Counted from the stretch's first letter, positions 17,371-27,124 are shown. The stretch: DNA of 64,000 bases from an uncultured Christensenella sp. (GCA_910584155.1 CAJTYG010000002.1:92984-156983), one strand, 5' to 3'. Numbers and translations: made by a program. Notes: generated by a model not told the origin, from the letters alone.

Positions 17371-17697
17371 TTAGTCCTCCAAAATACTTCTTATCTCTGT
17401 CAATCTGGACAGCAGTACGTCTTTGGTAGTATTGTCGATTTCACTTTCTATGCTATCGAGCACGGCGAGTATGCGCCGCTGTCTGTCAAGACATTTCAAG
17501 CCGTTTTCAAATTCCTCAAGGTGTCTTTCGCCTTTGTTTAAGCTGTCAAGCACCGCTTGCCTGCTCACCTCGCAAATTTCGGCTATCTCGCCGAAGGACA
17601 GATCCTCATCGTAGCGCAGCCTCAACATCTCGTCCTGCTTTTTTGTAAGCAGCGAGCCGTAAAAGTCACGAAGCAGAGATATTTCAAACCTATCCAT
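17371..17697 (-). CDS. ylxM: YlxM-type HTH protein (SRP operon)
   Basis: A 108-aa sigma-70 region 4-like helix-turn-helix protein: LLTKKQDEMLRLRYDEDLSFGEIAEICEVSRQAVLDSL. In Firmicutes YlxM is encoded directly upstream of ffh and modulates the SRP; here its stop abuts the ffh start. It is the first gene of the operon, with a TTGACA-containing upstream region (about 17738-17743) whose -10 is not clear. Confidence 0.9.
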   Translation of the reverse strand: MDRFEISLLRDFYGSLLTKKQDEMLRLRYDEDLSFGEIAEICEVSRQAVLDSLNKGERHLEEFENGLKCLDRQRRILAVLDSIESEIDNTTKDVLLSRLTEIRSILED

Positions 17698-17771
17698 AGC
17701 ACCCCGATATGACAGGAAACGGATATACCGTCTATACTGTCAAGCAAATTTACCTTACATATGATACAGCT

Positions 17772-17810
17772 TAAAAAAACGGGTGTCAAGCATTTTTGCA
17801 AGACACCCGC
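17772..17810 (-). terminator. Terminator of the rpmF-...-ftsY operon
   Basis: Stem CGGGTGTC / GACACCCG encloses a smaller GCA/TGC hairpin and is followed on the minus strand by seven T. It lies about 110 bases after ftsY and separates this operon from ylxM-ffh. Confidence 0.9.
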
Positions 17811-17918
17811 TAAATTATTTAAATTATTATAGATTTATTACTTAATTATCAAAATATATGTATTTTTGCACTGCGCAAGCGCACACGTATATATTGCGAC
17901 AGACAAAAGGCTAAAACC

Positions 17919-18812
17919 TCAAATCAATGCGTTGATAAAGTCGGTGGCGTCAAACGGAATGAGGTCGTCTATCTTTTCGCCCACGCCCACATACACGACG
18001 GGCAAGCCTATTTCGTCTGATATCGCAAGTACGACTCCGCCCTTTGCTGTGCCGTCAAGCTTGTTGAGAATGATGCCGTCCGTGTCGATATCCTCGCTGA
18101 ATATCTTTGCCTGTGCGACCGCATTCTGTCCCGTGGTTGCGTCAAGCACGAGGAATTTTCTAAAGTCCGCTTCGGGCAATTCACGCTCGACGACTCTGCA
18201 TATCTTCTGCAGCTCCGCCATAAGATTTTTCTTGTTGTGCAGACGTCCTGCAGTGTCCACAAGCACCACGTCGTTGCCCTTTGCCTTTGCGGAAGCTATT
18301 GCGTCAAAAACAACGGCGGCAGGATCTGCGCCTTCACTATGACGTATTACACGCACACCCGCACGCTGTCCCCACACCTCAAGCTGCTCGCTTGCGGCGG
18401 CACGGAAGGTGTCTGCGGCAGCAACGACTACGCTTTTGCCCTGCTCCTTAAACTGATGCGCAAGCTTGCCTATCGCAGTGGTTTTACCAACTCCGTTCAC
18501 TCCCGACAAAAGTATGACGAGCGGATATTCGTATGCGGGTATGTCATAGTCGATATCCTCGATCATAAGCGTTTTTAGCAGCTCTTTTGCCTGATCGGGC
18601 TTTTTTATCTTGTTTTGGAAGATTTTGTCCTTAAGCTCCTCAATGAGATTTTCCGTTGCGGTTATGCCTACGTCTGCGGTGAGCAACGCTTCTTCTAAAT
18701 TCTCATAAAATTCGTCGTCGAATTCACGTGCGGAAAAGGCGAAAAACAGCTTTTTTGAAAATGCGTCCTTTGTCTTTCTTATGCCCTCGGCTATTTTTTG
18801 AAAGAAACCCAT
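17919..18812 (-). CDS. ftsY: SRP receptor FtsY
   Basis: Membrane-associated GTPase that receives SRP-ribosome complexes. The 297-aa protein has an NG core with G1 SGVNGVGKTT, DTAGRLHNKK and NKLDGTAKGGV, and only a very short N-terminal A region (MGFFQKIAEGIRKTKDAFSKK), which is normal for Firmicutes. It is 14 bp downstream of smc and is the last gene before the terminator at 17772. Confidence 0.97.
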   Translation of the reverse strand: MGFFQKIAEGIRKTKDAFSKKLFFAFSAREFDDEFYENLEEALLTADVGITATENLIEELKDKIFQNKIKKPDQAKELLKTLMIEDIDYDIPAYEYPLVILLSGVNGVGKTTAIGKLAHQFKEQGKSVVVAAADTFRAAASEQLEVWGQRAGVRVIRHSEGADPAAVVFDAIASAKAKGNDVVLVDTAGRLHNKKNLMAELQKICRVVERELPEADFRKFLVLDATTGQNAVAQAKIFSEDIDTDGIILNKLDGTAKGGVVLAISDEIGLPVVYVGVGEKIDDLIPFDATDFINALI

Positions 18813-18826
18813 ATATTCTCCTTAAA

Positions 18827-21800
18827 TCAGTTTGTTGTGGCGTGCTTGACGGCTTCCTCAAACTCGATGGAAACTATCTTTGTAACGCCCTTTTCCTCCA
18901 TCGTCACGCCGAAAATTGTATCCGCATGGCGCATAGTGGGCTTTCTGTGCGTGATGACGATAAACTGCGTGAAGTCGGAAAACTTTTTGAGAAACTCCGC
19001 AAACAGGTTTACGTTTGCGTCGTCAAGCGCCGCTTCGATCTCGTCAAGCACACAGAAAGGCATAGGCTTCAGGCGCAGTATGGCAAACAGTATAGCTATT
19101 GCCGTAAGCGCTCTTTCGCCGCCGCTCAAAAGCCCTATATTTTGCAATCTCTTTCCCGGAGGCTGCGCAAATATCTCTATGCCCGCCTCGAGCACGTCGG
19201 GCGTTTCCTTTGTATCGAGGCGAAGCTCGCCCTTGCCGCCTCCGAAAAGCTGCGAAAATACGTCCTTGAAGTTTTCGCTTATCTTGTCAAACGCCTCGAT
19301 AAACTGATCACGCATACGCTCGGTGAGCGAGGCGATTATCTCTCTTACATCGTCGCACGCCTTTTGTATGTCGTCACGCTGCTTTGTCTGCTCGGCAAGG
19401 CGTTCTTCCGCCTCCTTGAGCGACTTTTCCGCAAGATAGTTGATTTCGCCAAGCCTTGACATTGCGCTTTTAAGGTTTGTTATCGCCGTCTGCGCACCGT
19501 ATGCCTTAAACTCGGGATCCTTAAACGCCAAAGCGCCTGTGTACGTGAGGTTGTACACCTCGAGAATGTGCGACTGTTGATTGTTCATCTCGATGTCCAC
19601 GTTTTGCAACATTCCCTCATAGCGTGTCTTCTTTTCGATGAGCTCGTTTCGCTTTGCAAATATCTCTGTCTTTTTAGCGTCGAGCGCTTTGATGTCGTCC
19701 GAAATGGTCTGTTTGCGGCCGGACAGCGAGGTTATTTCCTTCTCGAGCTCGGATATGCGGCGCACTTCTTCATTGGACAACAGCTCGCTTTGAGGCGAAG
19801 ATATGACGACGTCAAGCTTTGCCTTTGTAAGCTTAAGCTGCTCGGTCAAATCTATTTTATCCTCTTGATAGCGTTCCTTTTCACGTGTCAGGCTGAACAG
19901 CTCGCTGTCAAGCGTAGCTATCGTGCTTTGCATATTGGCTTTTTGGATATTCAGATCCATCACCCTTTGTGAAAGCTGCTCGCTCTCGCCCTCCTGCCTG
20001 TTGTTGGCGGTCTTCGAGCTTTCAAGCAAAGCGGTGTATTCTTCCTTTTTCTCTGCGGTTATCTTTTCAAGCTCGTCAATGCTGTTGAGCTTTGTATCGA
20101 TTTCCTTAAGAGTGATTTGCAGCACCTCGTACTCGTGCGAGCCGTCGTTTATTTCCTTCTGCAAACGCTCGGTGATGGCGGCGGATTGATTTGATTTTTC
20201 CTCGTTTATGCCTATCTCTATGCCTATCTGCGAAATTTCGCCGTTAAGCTCGCCGATGCGCTGCTCGGCGATACGGGCTTCCTGCTCGCATTCCTCTTTT
20301 CTGCCGACAAGAGCGTTCATTCCCTTTATAGCTCTTTCGATGCTCGCCTGCAGGTCCTCTATCTTCTTTTCCTGCGAAAGCAAGCCCAACGTTTGATTTT
20401 TTCTCGAACCGCCCGTTATCTCGCCCGAGCGTGCGAAAATTTCGCCGTCGAGAGTGACTATTTTAAAAGCCTGATCGTACTTTTTGTAAATGCGTATGGC
20501 GTTGCCGATATTGTTGACGACCACCGTTGTGCCAAGCAAGGTCTTTATAAGACCTTCAAACTGATAATCATATTTGATGAGGTCGCTCGCAAGCCCGTAG
20601 CAGCCGGGGTCCTTTAATGCGCTGAGAATTTCGGAATTTGGCGAATGAGGACGGCAGGACGTAAGCGGACGGAATGTGACACGTCCGTAATTATTCTGCT
20701 TTAAATATGCGATAAGGTCGCTTGCGGAGCTCTCGTCACGAACGATGACGTTTTGCATATTGCCGCCCAAAGCGTATTCTATCGCCGCCTCGTACTCGGT
20801 GGGCACGCTGATTATCTCGGCAAGCACGCCCAATATTTTTGAGGACAAAACGCTGTCGTTTTTGGCGTCACGCATAAGCTTTCCGACTGCGTTCTGATAG
20901 GAAGCGTATCTTTCCTTATCCTCTACGGATATCTTCAAGCGCTCACGCAGGGCGGAAATTTTGTTGTTGTTGCTTGCTATTTCTTCCTCAAGCGACTTTG
21001 CGCCCTCTTGCGCCTCCGCCTTGGACGCTACGCACTCGTTATATTCGGCAATAAGCTCACGTCTGTGTTCCTTTGCCTGCTTCAGCTTTGCGTCGTAGAT
21101 GGACAGATTTGTAAGCTCTGTGTCGAGCGCAGTCTTTTTTTGCGCAAGCGTTTCCTTTATCGTGCGGGAACGCTCGGCGTGTATGCTCTTTTCCGCCTGT
21201 AGCCCCGAAAGATTTGCCTTGAGTGCGCTAAGCTCCTCTATAGCACGGACATACGCCTCGTTGCTGTCGGCGATCGCATCCTTAGAGCCCTTGAGGTGTG
21301 CGCTGAGCGATTTATATTTTTCCTCTGCTTCCTGACATTCCTTTTGCAAGGCTTCATATTGCTGAGCAGCGGCGTTTTTGCGTGCCGTCAGGCTTTCTAT
21401 CGACGTATCGGAAGCGATGATATAGCCCTCTACGGATACGATGTCATCTTTTATACTTGCCAACTGCGACTGCAGGTCTTCGATATGCGACTTTGCTGCA
21501 GCCAAAGCGCCCTCCGATTTTGCGGCGCCCACCTTCAACGCCAAAAGCTCCGCATGGCGGTCGTCATAAAGCTTGTCAATGCCGGTTGACTGGCGCAAAC
21601 AGTCGTCGTATTTGCGCATACATTCGTCATATTCCAAACCGGTGGCGTTGAGCTGCTCTACGCAATCGTCTATTTTGACCTGTATTTTGTCCTTTGTCGC
21701 TTGGTTGTTTTCATAATTGTAAATGTACAGGTTTACTTCCTGATACTTGAGCTGCTCTTTGAGCTCGCTGTGCTTCTTTGCGGTTTCCGCCTGACGGCGC

Positions 21801-22423
21801 AAAGGTCCTATCTGCTTCTCTATTTCGGCAATGACTTCGTTTGTGGTCTGCAGGTTGAGCGCAGTATCGTCAAGACGCTTTTCCGCCTTTACTCTTTCCG
21901 CACGGAATTTGGATATGCCTGCCGCTTCCTCGAAGATACGGCGGCGCTCGTCGGGCTTTGCCGACATTATCTCGTCAACTCTGCCTTGCCCGATAATGGA
22001 ATAGCCCTCTTTGCCTATGCCCGTGTCACGGAATAAGTCGATGATGTCGCTCAAAAGCGTGCGTTCGTTGTTTACGTAATATTCGCTCGAGCCGCTTCTG
22101 TCAAGCTTACGGGTGACCGTAACCTTGTCAAACGGCAAATTTGCAAAGACGTGACCGTTTTCATTGTTGAAGGTAAGCGAAACCTCGCAATAAGACATGC
22201 TTTTGCGCTTTTCGGTACCGGCAAAGATGACGTCCTGCATGCTTTTGCCTCGAAGCTGCTTTGCGCTTCTTTCGCCCAACGTCCACCTTATTGCGTCCGA
22301 CACGTTTGACTTTCCGCACCCGTTTGGTCCGATTATAGCGGTCACGCCCTCCTTAAAGGGGATATCCACCTTGTCGGCAAAGGATTTAAAGCCTCTGAGT
22401 TCGATATTCTCTAAGTTCAACAA
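18827..22423 (-). CDS. smc: Chromosome partition protein SMC
   Basis: Condensin ATPase of 1198 aa. N-terminal Walker A GPNGCGKSN with FKSFADK, two long coiled coils, a hinge around 510-650 (ILGVLAEIISVP..., GEITGGS), and the C-terminal signature LSGGERALTAIAILFA with Walker B VLDEIEAALDD. The predicted first codon is TTG (22423), followed by a second TTG; an AGGTAGG motif lies about 12 bases upstream, a long spacing, so the exact start is uncertain. A possible local promoter (TTGATT-17-TAATAT) lies upstream. ScpA/ScpB are not in the window. Confidence 0.96.
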   Translation of the reverse strand: MLNLENIELRGFKSFADKVDIPFKEGVTAIIGPNGCGKSNVSDAIRWTLGERSAKQLRGKSMQDVIFAGTEKRKSMSYCEVSLTFNNENGHVFANLPFDKVTVTRKLDRSGSSEYYVNNERTLLSDIIDLFRDTGIGKEGYSIIGQGRVDEIMSAKPDERRRIFEEAAGISKFRAERVKAEKRLDDTALNLQTTNEVIAEIEKQIGPLRRQAETAKKHSELKEQLKYQEVNLYIYNYENNQATKDKIQVKIDDCVEQLNATGLEYDECMRKYDDCLRQSTGIDKLYDDRHAELLALKVGAAKSEGALAAAKSHIEDLQSQLASIKDDIVSVEGYIIASDTSIESLTARKNAAAQQYEALQKECQEAEEKYKSLSAHLKGSKDAIADSNEAYVRAIEELSALKANLSGLQAEKSIHAERSRTIKETLAQKKTALDTELTNLSIYDAKLKQAKEHRRELIAEYNECVASKAEAQEGAKSLEEEIASNNNKISALRERLKISVEDKERYASYQNAVGKLMRDAKNDSVLSSKILGVLAEIISVPTEYEAAIEYALGGNMQNVIVRDESSASDLIAYLKQNNYGRVTFRPLTSCRPHSPNSEILSALKDPGCYGLASDLIKYDYQFEGLIKTLLGTTVVVNNIGNAIRIYKKYDQAFKIVTLDGEIFARSGEITGGSRKNQTLGLLSQEKKIEDLQASIERAIKGMNALVGRKEECEQEARIAEQRIGELNGEISQIGIEIGINEEKSNQSAAITERLQKEINDGSHEYEVLQITLKEIDTKLNSIDELEKITAEKKEEYTALLESSKTANNRQEGESEQLSQRVMDLNIQKANMQSTIATLDSELFSLTREKERYQEDKIDLTEQLKLTKAKLDVVISSPQSELLSNEEVRRISELEKEITSLSGRKQTISDDIKALDAKKTEIFAKRNELIEKKTRYEGMLQNVDIEMNNQQSHILEVYNLTYTGALAFKDPEFKAYGAQTAITNLKSAMSRLGEINYLAEKSLKEAEERLAEQTKQRDDIQKACDDVREIIASLTERMRDQFIEAFDKISENFKDVFSQLFGGGKGELRLDTKETPDVLEAGIEIFAQPPGKRLQNIGLLSGGERALTAIAILFAILRLKPMPFCVLDEIEAALDDANVNLFAEFLKKFSDFTQFIVITHRKPTMRHADTIFGVTMEEKGVTKIVSIEFEEAVKHATTN

Positions 22424-22537
22424 AATATGTATACCTACCTATGCTACTATATATTTAAAAAATATATCGACCTATATTAACACGAAATCGAGCTTTAATC
22501 AAGGCTTATACACCAAAAATTTTTAAATTGCGATAAA

Positions 22538-22570
22538 CAAAAACGCCGTATCCTCATATGAGCTACGGCG
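22538..22570 (-). terminator. Hairpin between rnc and smc
   Basis: CGCCGTA / TACGGCG (22544-22570) encloses CTCATATGAG and is followed on the minus strand by TTTTTG. It is about 90 bases after rnc, so part of the rpmF-plsX-rnc message should end here, leaving smc-ftsY partly on its own promoter. Confidence 0.75.
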
Positions 22571-22657
22571 CAAATTTTGTACTATACAGTGGATTTTGTG
22601 AGATAGTATTTTAAAAATCAACCATTTTTATAATACTTTTTAGACAAGTTAAGCAAA

Positions 22658-23347
22658 TTATCGCTTGTTTATATGACTTAGTGCCAAACGGGCGCCCTGC
22701 TGCTGCGCACTCTTTTTGCTTTTGCCCTTTCCTCTGCCTGCGCATATTCCGTCTATAGTGACGTCTACCGTAAACGTGGGATCGTGCGAAGCTCCCGTGA
22801 CGCTCACCGTGATATACTCCACCTTAAGCTTGTTGCGGGTGGCAAACTCGTTGAGCTCGCTTTTGTAATCTCTCTCTTCCTCGTGCTTTACGCTGCCGTC
22901 AAAATGAGGCTTGAGCGCCATAAATATAAACGCCTCTGCACACTCCACACTGCCGCTGTCAAGATATATCGCCCCGACTATGGACTCAAAGAGGTTGGAC
23001 GCAACCTTTGTATGAGTGGTGATGCTTTGCACGCTTTCGCCCTTGCCTACTATCATATACTTTGCAAGGTCAAGCTTTTTTATTGCGTTTTCAAGCGGCT
23101 CCTGCGACACTATCTCCGCACGGCGCTGAGTGAGCGCACCCTCGTGCGCATCGGGATTTTCAATCATCAGCCGCTTGGCAACGATAAAGTCCACTATGCT
23201 GTCGCCCAAAAACTCAAGCGACTCATAATTTTGCGTCGCTACCGTGCTTGCCGAGCTGTGCGTGAACGCACGTGTAAGCAACGCCTTGTTATTGAAGACG
23301 TAGCCTATGCGTTCCTCTATCAATTTTACCGTTTGTGCGTTTAGCAT
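22658..23347 (-). CDS. rnc: Ribonuclease III
   Basis: Double-strand-specific RNase that processes rRNA and regulatory RNAs. The signature YESLEFLGDSIVDF (Ser where Ala is usual) and a second acidic site (FESIVGAIYLD) are present, with a C-terminal dsRNA-binding domain (KSELNEFATRNKLKVEY ... KGKSKKSAQQQGARLAL). 229 aa. The ATG begins one base after the plsX stop. Confidence 0.96.
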   Translation of the reverse strand: MLNAQTVKLIEERIGYVFNNKALLTRAFTHSSASTVATQNYESLEFLGDSIVDFIVAKRLMIENPDAHEGALTQRRAEIVSQEPLENAIKKLDLAKYMIVGKGESVQSITTHTKVASNLFESIVGAIYLDSGSVECAEAFIFMALKPHFDGSVKHEEERDYKSELNEFATRNKLKVEYITVSVTGASHDPTFTVDVTIDGICAGRGKGKSKKSAQQQGARLALSHINKR

Positions 23348-23348
23348 T

Positions 23349-24371
23349 TCAGTCCTCGGCGCCTATAGCTGACGCATCTATGCTCTTTTTGATTTGTCCG
23401 CACACGTCACGCTCCGCAAGCCCCTTTGCTTGCAAAATACTTGCGCAAATTGCGCCCCGCTCGGAAGCTCCGTGCGCCTTTACTATAACCTTTTTCACGC
23501 CTAAGAAGCAAGCGCCGCCGAGCGCATTGTAATCGAGCTTTTTTTGCACGTCCTTAAATACGGGCTTTAGCATAAGTGCGCCGAGCTTTGACTTAAGGCC
23601 TCCCGCATACACACCCTTTTTGATGAGCTTGAGCATAAGATTTGCCGTGCCCTCTGCGGTTTTTAGCGCAATATTGCCGTCAAAGCCGTCCGATACGACG
23701 ACCTCGAAATCGCCACTCAGCATATCTCTCGCTTCGCAGTTGCCGACAAAGTTTATATCGTCGTTTGCACTTAAAAGCTCGTATGCCTGCCTGCTTAACT
23801 CATTGCCCTTGTGCGCCTCTACGCCGTTGTTTATAAGCCCTACTCTTGGATTTTCCACGCCGAGCATTATTTTGGCATATGCCGACGCCATAATTGCAAA
23901 GTGCAAAAGGTTTATCGGCTTGCTGTCCACGTTTGCTCCGCAGTCGCAAAGCACTACGCCCTTGCCCGTTAGCGACGGCAGCACGGGAGCAAGCGCAGGA
24001 CGGGATACGCCCTTTATCCTGCCTACCTTCATAAATGCGCCAACCAAAACTGCGCCCGTAGAGCCTGCGGACACCATTCCGCCGCAGCTTTCGTCGCTCA
24101 TAAGCGCTTCAAACGCCTTGACGAGCGAGCTGTCTTTTTTGGTTTTTATCGCCATAGTGGGACTTTCGTCATTGGAAATGACGTCGTTTGCTTCTATTAT
24201 TTGCAAGCGGCTTTTGTCATATTCGTTTTCTTTAAGCGCTCCGTTTATGCCGTCGGCGTTTCCCACAAGCACTACGCTTACGCTTTTATCTGCCTTTAAA
24301 GCGTCCAAAGCACCGAGAACTACTTGCTCGGGCGCATTGTCGCCGCCCATCGCATCTATGATAATCTTCAT
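23349..24371 (-). CDS. plsX: Phosphate acyltransferase PlsX
   Basis: Converts acyl-ACP to acyl-phosphate for phospholipid synthesis. IDAMGGDNAP, ESPTMAIKTKKDSSLVKA and VVSDGFDGNIALKTAEG are family landmarks. The ATG at 24371 (GGTGG 4-5 bases upstream) gives 340 aa; an ORF extension upstream runs through the terminator hairpin and is not credible. fabD, fabG and acpP, usual neighbours in Bacillus, are absent. Confidence 0.95.
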   Translation of the reverse strand: MKIIIDAMGGDNAPEQVVLGALDALKADKSVSVVLVGNADGINGALKENEYDKSRLQIIEANDVISNDESPTMAIKTKKDSSLVKAFEALMSDESCGGMVSAGSTGAVLVGAFMKVGRIKGVSRPALAPVLPSLTGKGVVLCDCGANVDSKPINLLHFAIMASAYAKIMLGVENPRVGLINNGVEAHKGNELSRQAYELLSANDDINFVGNCEARDMLSGDFEVVVSDGFDGNIALKTAEGTANLMLKLIKKGVYAGGLKSKLGALMLKPVFKDVQKKLDYNALGGACFLGVKKVIVKAHGASERGAICASILQAKGLAERDVCGQIKKSIDASAIGAED

Positions 24372-24394
24372 ATTCCACCCATAAAAAAGTATAA

Positions 24395-24420
24395 AAAAAG
24401 AGTGGCTGAGCACTCTTTTT
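24395..24420 (-). terminator. Terminator/attenuator between rpmF and plsX
   Basis: Ten-base-pair stem AAAAAGAGTG / CACTCTTTTT with a 6-base loop begins 8 bases after the rpmF stop and is followed by seven T on the minus strand. It should make rpmF message more abundant than plsX-rnc message. Confidence 0.8.
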
Positions 24421-24428
24421 GCATTTGC

Positions 24429-24614
24429 TTAGTCTTCCTTGAGGTCTACTATCTTCTCGCCGTTGTAGTATCCGCACTTAGGACACATCTGATGGCTCTT
24501 TTTGAACTCATGACATTGCGGGCACTCCACAAGACCGGGGGTTTTCACCTTGAACGTGCTTGCGAAACGTGAGTTTGTTTTTGATTTTGAAATTTTATTT
24601 TTAGGTACTGCCAT
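24429..24614 (-). CDS. rpmF: 50S ribosomal protein L32
   Basis: A 61-aa L32 with a basic N-terminus (MAVPKNKISKSK) and an intact zinc ribbon (CPQC ... CPKC), i.e. the zinc-binding C+ form. GGAGGAATAACAA precedes the ATG. rpmF-plsX is a conserved pair in most bacteria. The DUF177 gene (yceD/ylbN), which usually precedes rpmF, is missing. Confidence 0.97.
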   Translation of the reverse strand: MAVPKNKISKSKTNSRFASTFKVKTPGLVECPQCHEFKKSHQMCPKCGYYNGEKIVDLKED

Positions 24615-24664
24615 TTGTTATTCCTCCGACATACATCTTTTTGACACGCCATTACAGCCTATTT

Positions 24665-24693
24665 AGTATATAAAATAAACACCGACTTGTCAA
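24665..24693 (-). promoter_or_regulatory. Consensus promoter of the rpmF operon
   Basis: Perfect minus-strand TTGACA (24693-24688), 17-bp spacer, TATACT (24670-24665), 50 bases before rpmF. The remainder of 24615-24784 is AT-rich without a gene. Confidence 0.85.
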
Positions 24694-24784
24694 ACGCTTT
24701 TTGAAAGTTGCCTATATATTATTATATTTTTATTATATAAAGCTATATCCCACGTGAGATACGGCGCAGGATACGGCTTTAAGC

Positions 24785-25981
24785 TCATTTAAATGCGATT
24801 GCTTTTGTCTCTCTTGCGATAGAAAGCTCCTCATTTGTGGGCAGGACAAGCACCTTGACCTTGCTCGCAGGCTTTGAAAGCACCTGCATTCCGTCGCCGA
24901 GCTTCTCTGCGTTTTTGTCAAAGTCAAAGTCCACTCCGAGATATTCCATATCGCTCATAACGAGCTTGCGCATATATCCGCTGTGCTCGCCGATGCCGCC
25001 CGTAAAGACGATGGCGTCCACGCCGTTGAGCACCGCCGCATAGGAACCGATATATTTTTTGATACGGTATGCGGCAACGTCTACCGCAAGCTTGCTCTTT
25101 TCGTCGCCCTTTTCGATTGCCGCCTCGAGATAGCGCATATCGGAATCGTATTCGCTTATGCCCTTCATTCCACACTTATTGTTGAGATAGTCAACAGTCT
25201 CGGCGGCGTTCATACCGAGCTTTTTGCCGATATATTCCACTGCTGCGGGATCGATATCGCCGCTGCGGGTGCCCATAACAAGCCCCTCGAGAGGCGTAAA
25301 GCCCATTGACGTATCCATACACTTGCCGTCCTTGACTGCGGATATGGACGAGCCGTTGCCGAGATGACAGACGATAATTTTGCTGTGCTCGGTGCCGAGG
25401 AATTTTACTGTTTCCTCGCTCACGAACTTGTGCGACGTGCCGTGGAAGCCGTACTTTCTCACCTTGTGCTGCTCGTATACGGAATACGGAATGCCGTACA
25501 TAAATGCCTTTGCGGGCATAGTGCTGTGGAAGGTCGTATCAAACACCGCCACCATAGGCACGTTTGGCATGACCTGTGCGCAGCTCTTTATGCAAGCGAT
25601 GTTGCCCGGCATATGCAGAGGTCCAAGCTCCGCATTCTTTTCGCAGATACGCACGACCTCACCGTCGATAAGCACCGACGCTTTGAAGTCCTCGCCGCTG
25701 TGAAGCACACGGTGTCCGACCGCCGATATCTCGGATATGGACGAAATCGCACCGAACTCTTTGTCCACCATTGCCTTTAGCACTAGCTGTATGGCTTCGG
25801 TGTGGTTTTTCATATCCTGCTTTAAAACGAGCTCCTTTTTCTGAGCGTTTTTTTGAGTGAGCGTGCCGCCCTCAAGCCCGATACGCTCGCAAACGCCCTT
25901 TAAAATAGCCGTTTCGTTTTGCATATCGATAAGCTGATATTTGAGCGACGAGCTGCCTGCATTGATAACAAGTATCTTCAT
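24785..25981 (-). CDS. ackA: Acetate kinase
   Basis: Converts acetyl-phosphate and ADP to acetate and ATP, the main substrate-level phosphorylation step of many clostridia. The 398-aa protein carries the ASKHA-family N-terminus ILVINAGSSSLKYQL, FDTTFH, CHLGNGSS and FTGGIGEH. It follows pta by 36 bp; together they form the acetyl-CoA to acetate branch. Confidence 0.97.
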   Translation of the reverse strand: MKILVINAGSSSLKYQLIDMQNETAILKGVCERIGLEGGTLTQKNAQKKELVLKQDMKNHTEAIQLVLKAMVDKEFGAISSISEISAVGHRVLHSGEDFKASVLIDGEVVRICEKNAELGPLHMPGNIACIKSCAQVMPNVPMVAVFDTTFHSTMPAKAFMYGIPYSVYEQHKVRKYGFHGTSHKFVSEETVKFLGTEHSKIIVCHLGNGSSISAVKDGKCMDTSMGFTPLEGLVMGTRSGDIDPAAVEYIGKKLGMNAAETVDYLNNKCGMKGISEYDSDMRYLEAAIEKGDEKSKLAVDVAAYRIKKYIGSYAAVLNGVDAIVFTGGIGEHSGYMRKLVMSDMEYLGVDFDFDKNAEKLGDGMQVLSKPASKVKVLVLPTNEELSIARETKAIAFK

Positions 25982-26017
25982 ATATTCTCCTCATTCCGCA
26001 AAAGCGGTCTTATTATA

Positions 26018-27019
26018 TTATTCCTTGACGGATTGCAGCGCAGTGATTGCCGCAACAGCCGCAATATCCTCCGCAACACAGCCACGGCTTAAGTCGTTTA
26101 CAGGCAATGCAAGACCTTGCATGATAGGTCCTATAGCCATGCAGTTGCCAAATCTCTGCGCAAGCTTGTAGCCGATGTTGCCTGCGTCGAGGTTTGGGAA
26201 CACAAGCACGTTTGCCTGTCCCGCAACGGGGCTTTCGCCCGCCTTTTGCGCCGCTACGCTGTCCACGATAGATGCGTCAAGCTGAAGCTCGCCGTCCACG
26301 CAGATTTCGGGGTGCTCCGCCTTGACCATACTGTATGCGGATTGCACCTTTTCCACCGCCTCGTGCTTTGCGCTGCCCTTTGTAGAGAAGGAAAGCATTG
26401 CGACCTTTGGCTCGACGTGGCATATCTTTTTTGCGCTGTCCGCCGCTGCGACGACGATATCCTTAAGCTGCGTGTCCGTCGGATAAGGAATGACCGCACA
26501 GTCCGAAAAGATGTATGCGGGATATTTTTTGTATTTAAAATCTTCGGGCGGGACCATAACGAAGCAGCTTGACACCGAGCTTATGCCGGGCGCCGCCTTT
26601 ATCACTTGGAAAGCCGCACGGGATACGTCTGCCGAGCTGAACACTGCGCCGCCCACAACGCCGTCCACGTCGCCGCACTTGAGCGCTACGCAGGCATAAA
26701 ACATATTGTTTGTAGTGACAATATTCAGCGCCTGCTCGGGCGTCATTCCCTTTGCCTTGCGCAGCTCATAAAGAGTGTTTGCGTATTTTTGAGTGTTGGG
26801 CGAGGTTTTGGGATCGTCAAACACGACGCCTGTAAGATCCACGTCGGGAAACTGCTGCTTTGCTTCCTGCTCGCTGCCGATGAGCACGACCTTGCATACG
26901 CCATTTTTAGTGAGCATTTCCGCCGCTTTTACGGCACGTTTATCAAAGCCCTCCGCAAGAGCAATGGTTTTGCCGAGCGCTTTTGCTCTGTCCATCAAAT
27001 CTTCTACAAACTGCGTCAT
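26018..27019 (-). CDS. pta: Phosphate acetyltransferase
   Basis: Converts acetyl-CoA and phosphate to acetyl-phosphate. A 333-aa short-form Pta (catalytic PTA_PTB domain only; no DRTGG/P-loop domain). GAVFSSADVSRAAFQVIKAAPG, SDCAVIPYPT and FPNLDAGNIGYKL are typical. The ATG at 27019 has GGAGA at proper spacing; earlier in-frame codons do not. The operon pta-ackA starts from the promoter at 27079-27107. Confidence 0.95.
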   Translation of the reverse strand: MTQFVEDLMDRAKALGKTIALAEGFDKRAVKAAEMLTKNGVCKVVLIGSEQEAKQQFPDVDLTGVVFDDPKTSPNTQKYANTLYELRKAKGMTPEQALNIVTTNNMFYACVALKCGDVDGVVGGAVFSSADVSRAAFQVIKAAPGISSVSSCFVMVPPEDFKYKKYPAYIFSDCAVIPYPTDTQLKDIVVAAADSAKKICHVEPKVAMLSFSTKGSAKHEAVEKVQSAYSMVKAEHPEICVDGELQLDASIVDSVAAQKAGESPVAGQANVLVFPNLDAGNIGYKLAQRFGNCMAIGPIMQGLALPVNDLSRGCVAEDIAAVAAITALQSVKE

Positions 27020-27052
27020 ACATTTCTCCATAAATTTTGCAATCCGTTTTGA

Positions 27053-27080
27053 TTGCATTTAATTAAAATATGTATATAAT
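27053..27080 (+). promoter_or_regulatory. Candidate promoter of tmcAL
   Basis: Plus-strand TTGCAT (27053-27058), 16-bp spacer, perfect TATAAT (27075-27080), 45 bases before the tmcAL start. Its -10 overlaps the -10 of the divergent pta promoter, so the two polymerases would compete. Confidence 0.55.
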
Positions 27081-27107
27081 TATAGATACTTAAAACAGAA
27101 AAATCAA
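27079..27107 (-). promoter_or_regulatory. Promoter of pta-ackA
   Basis: Minus-strand TTGATT (27107-27102), 17-bp spacer and perfect TATAAT (27084-27079), about 60 bases before pta. Confidence 0.75.
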
Positions 27108-27124
27108 CAAAATGAGGGCGCATT

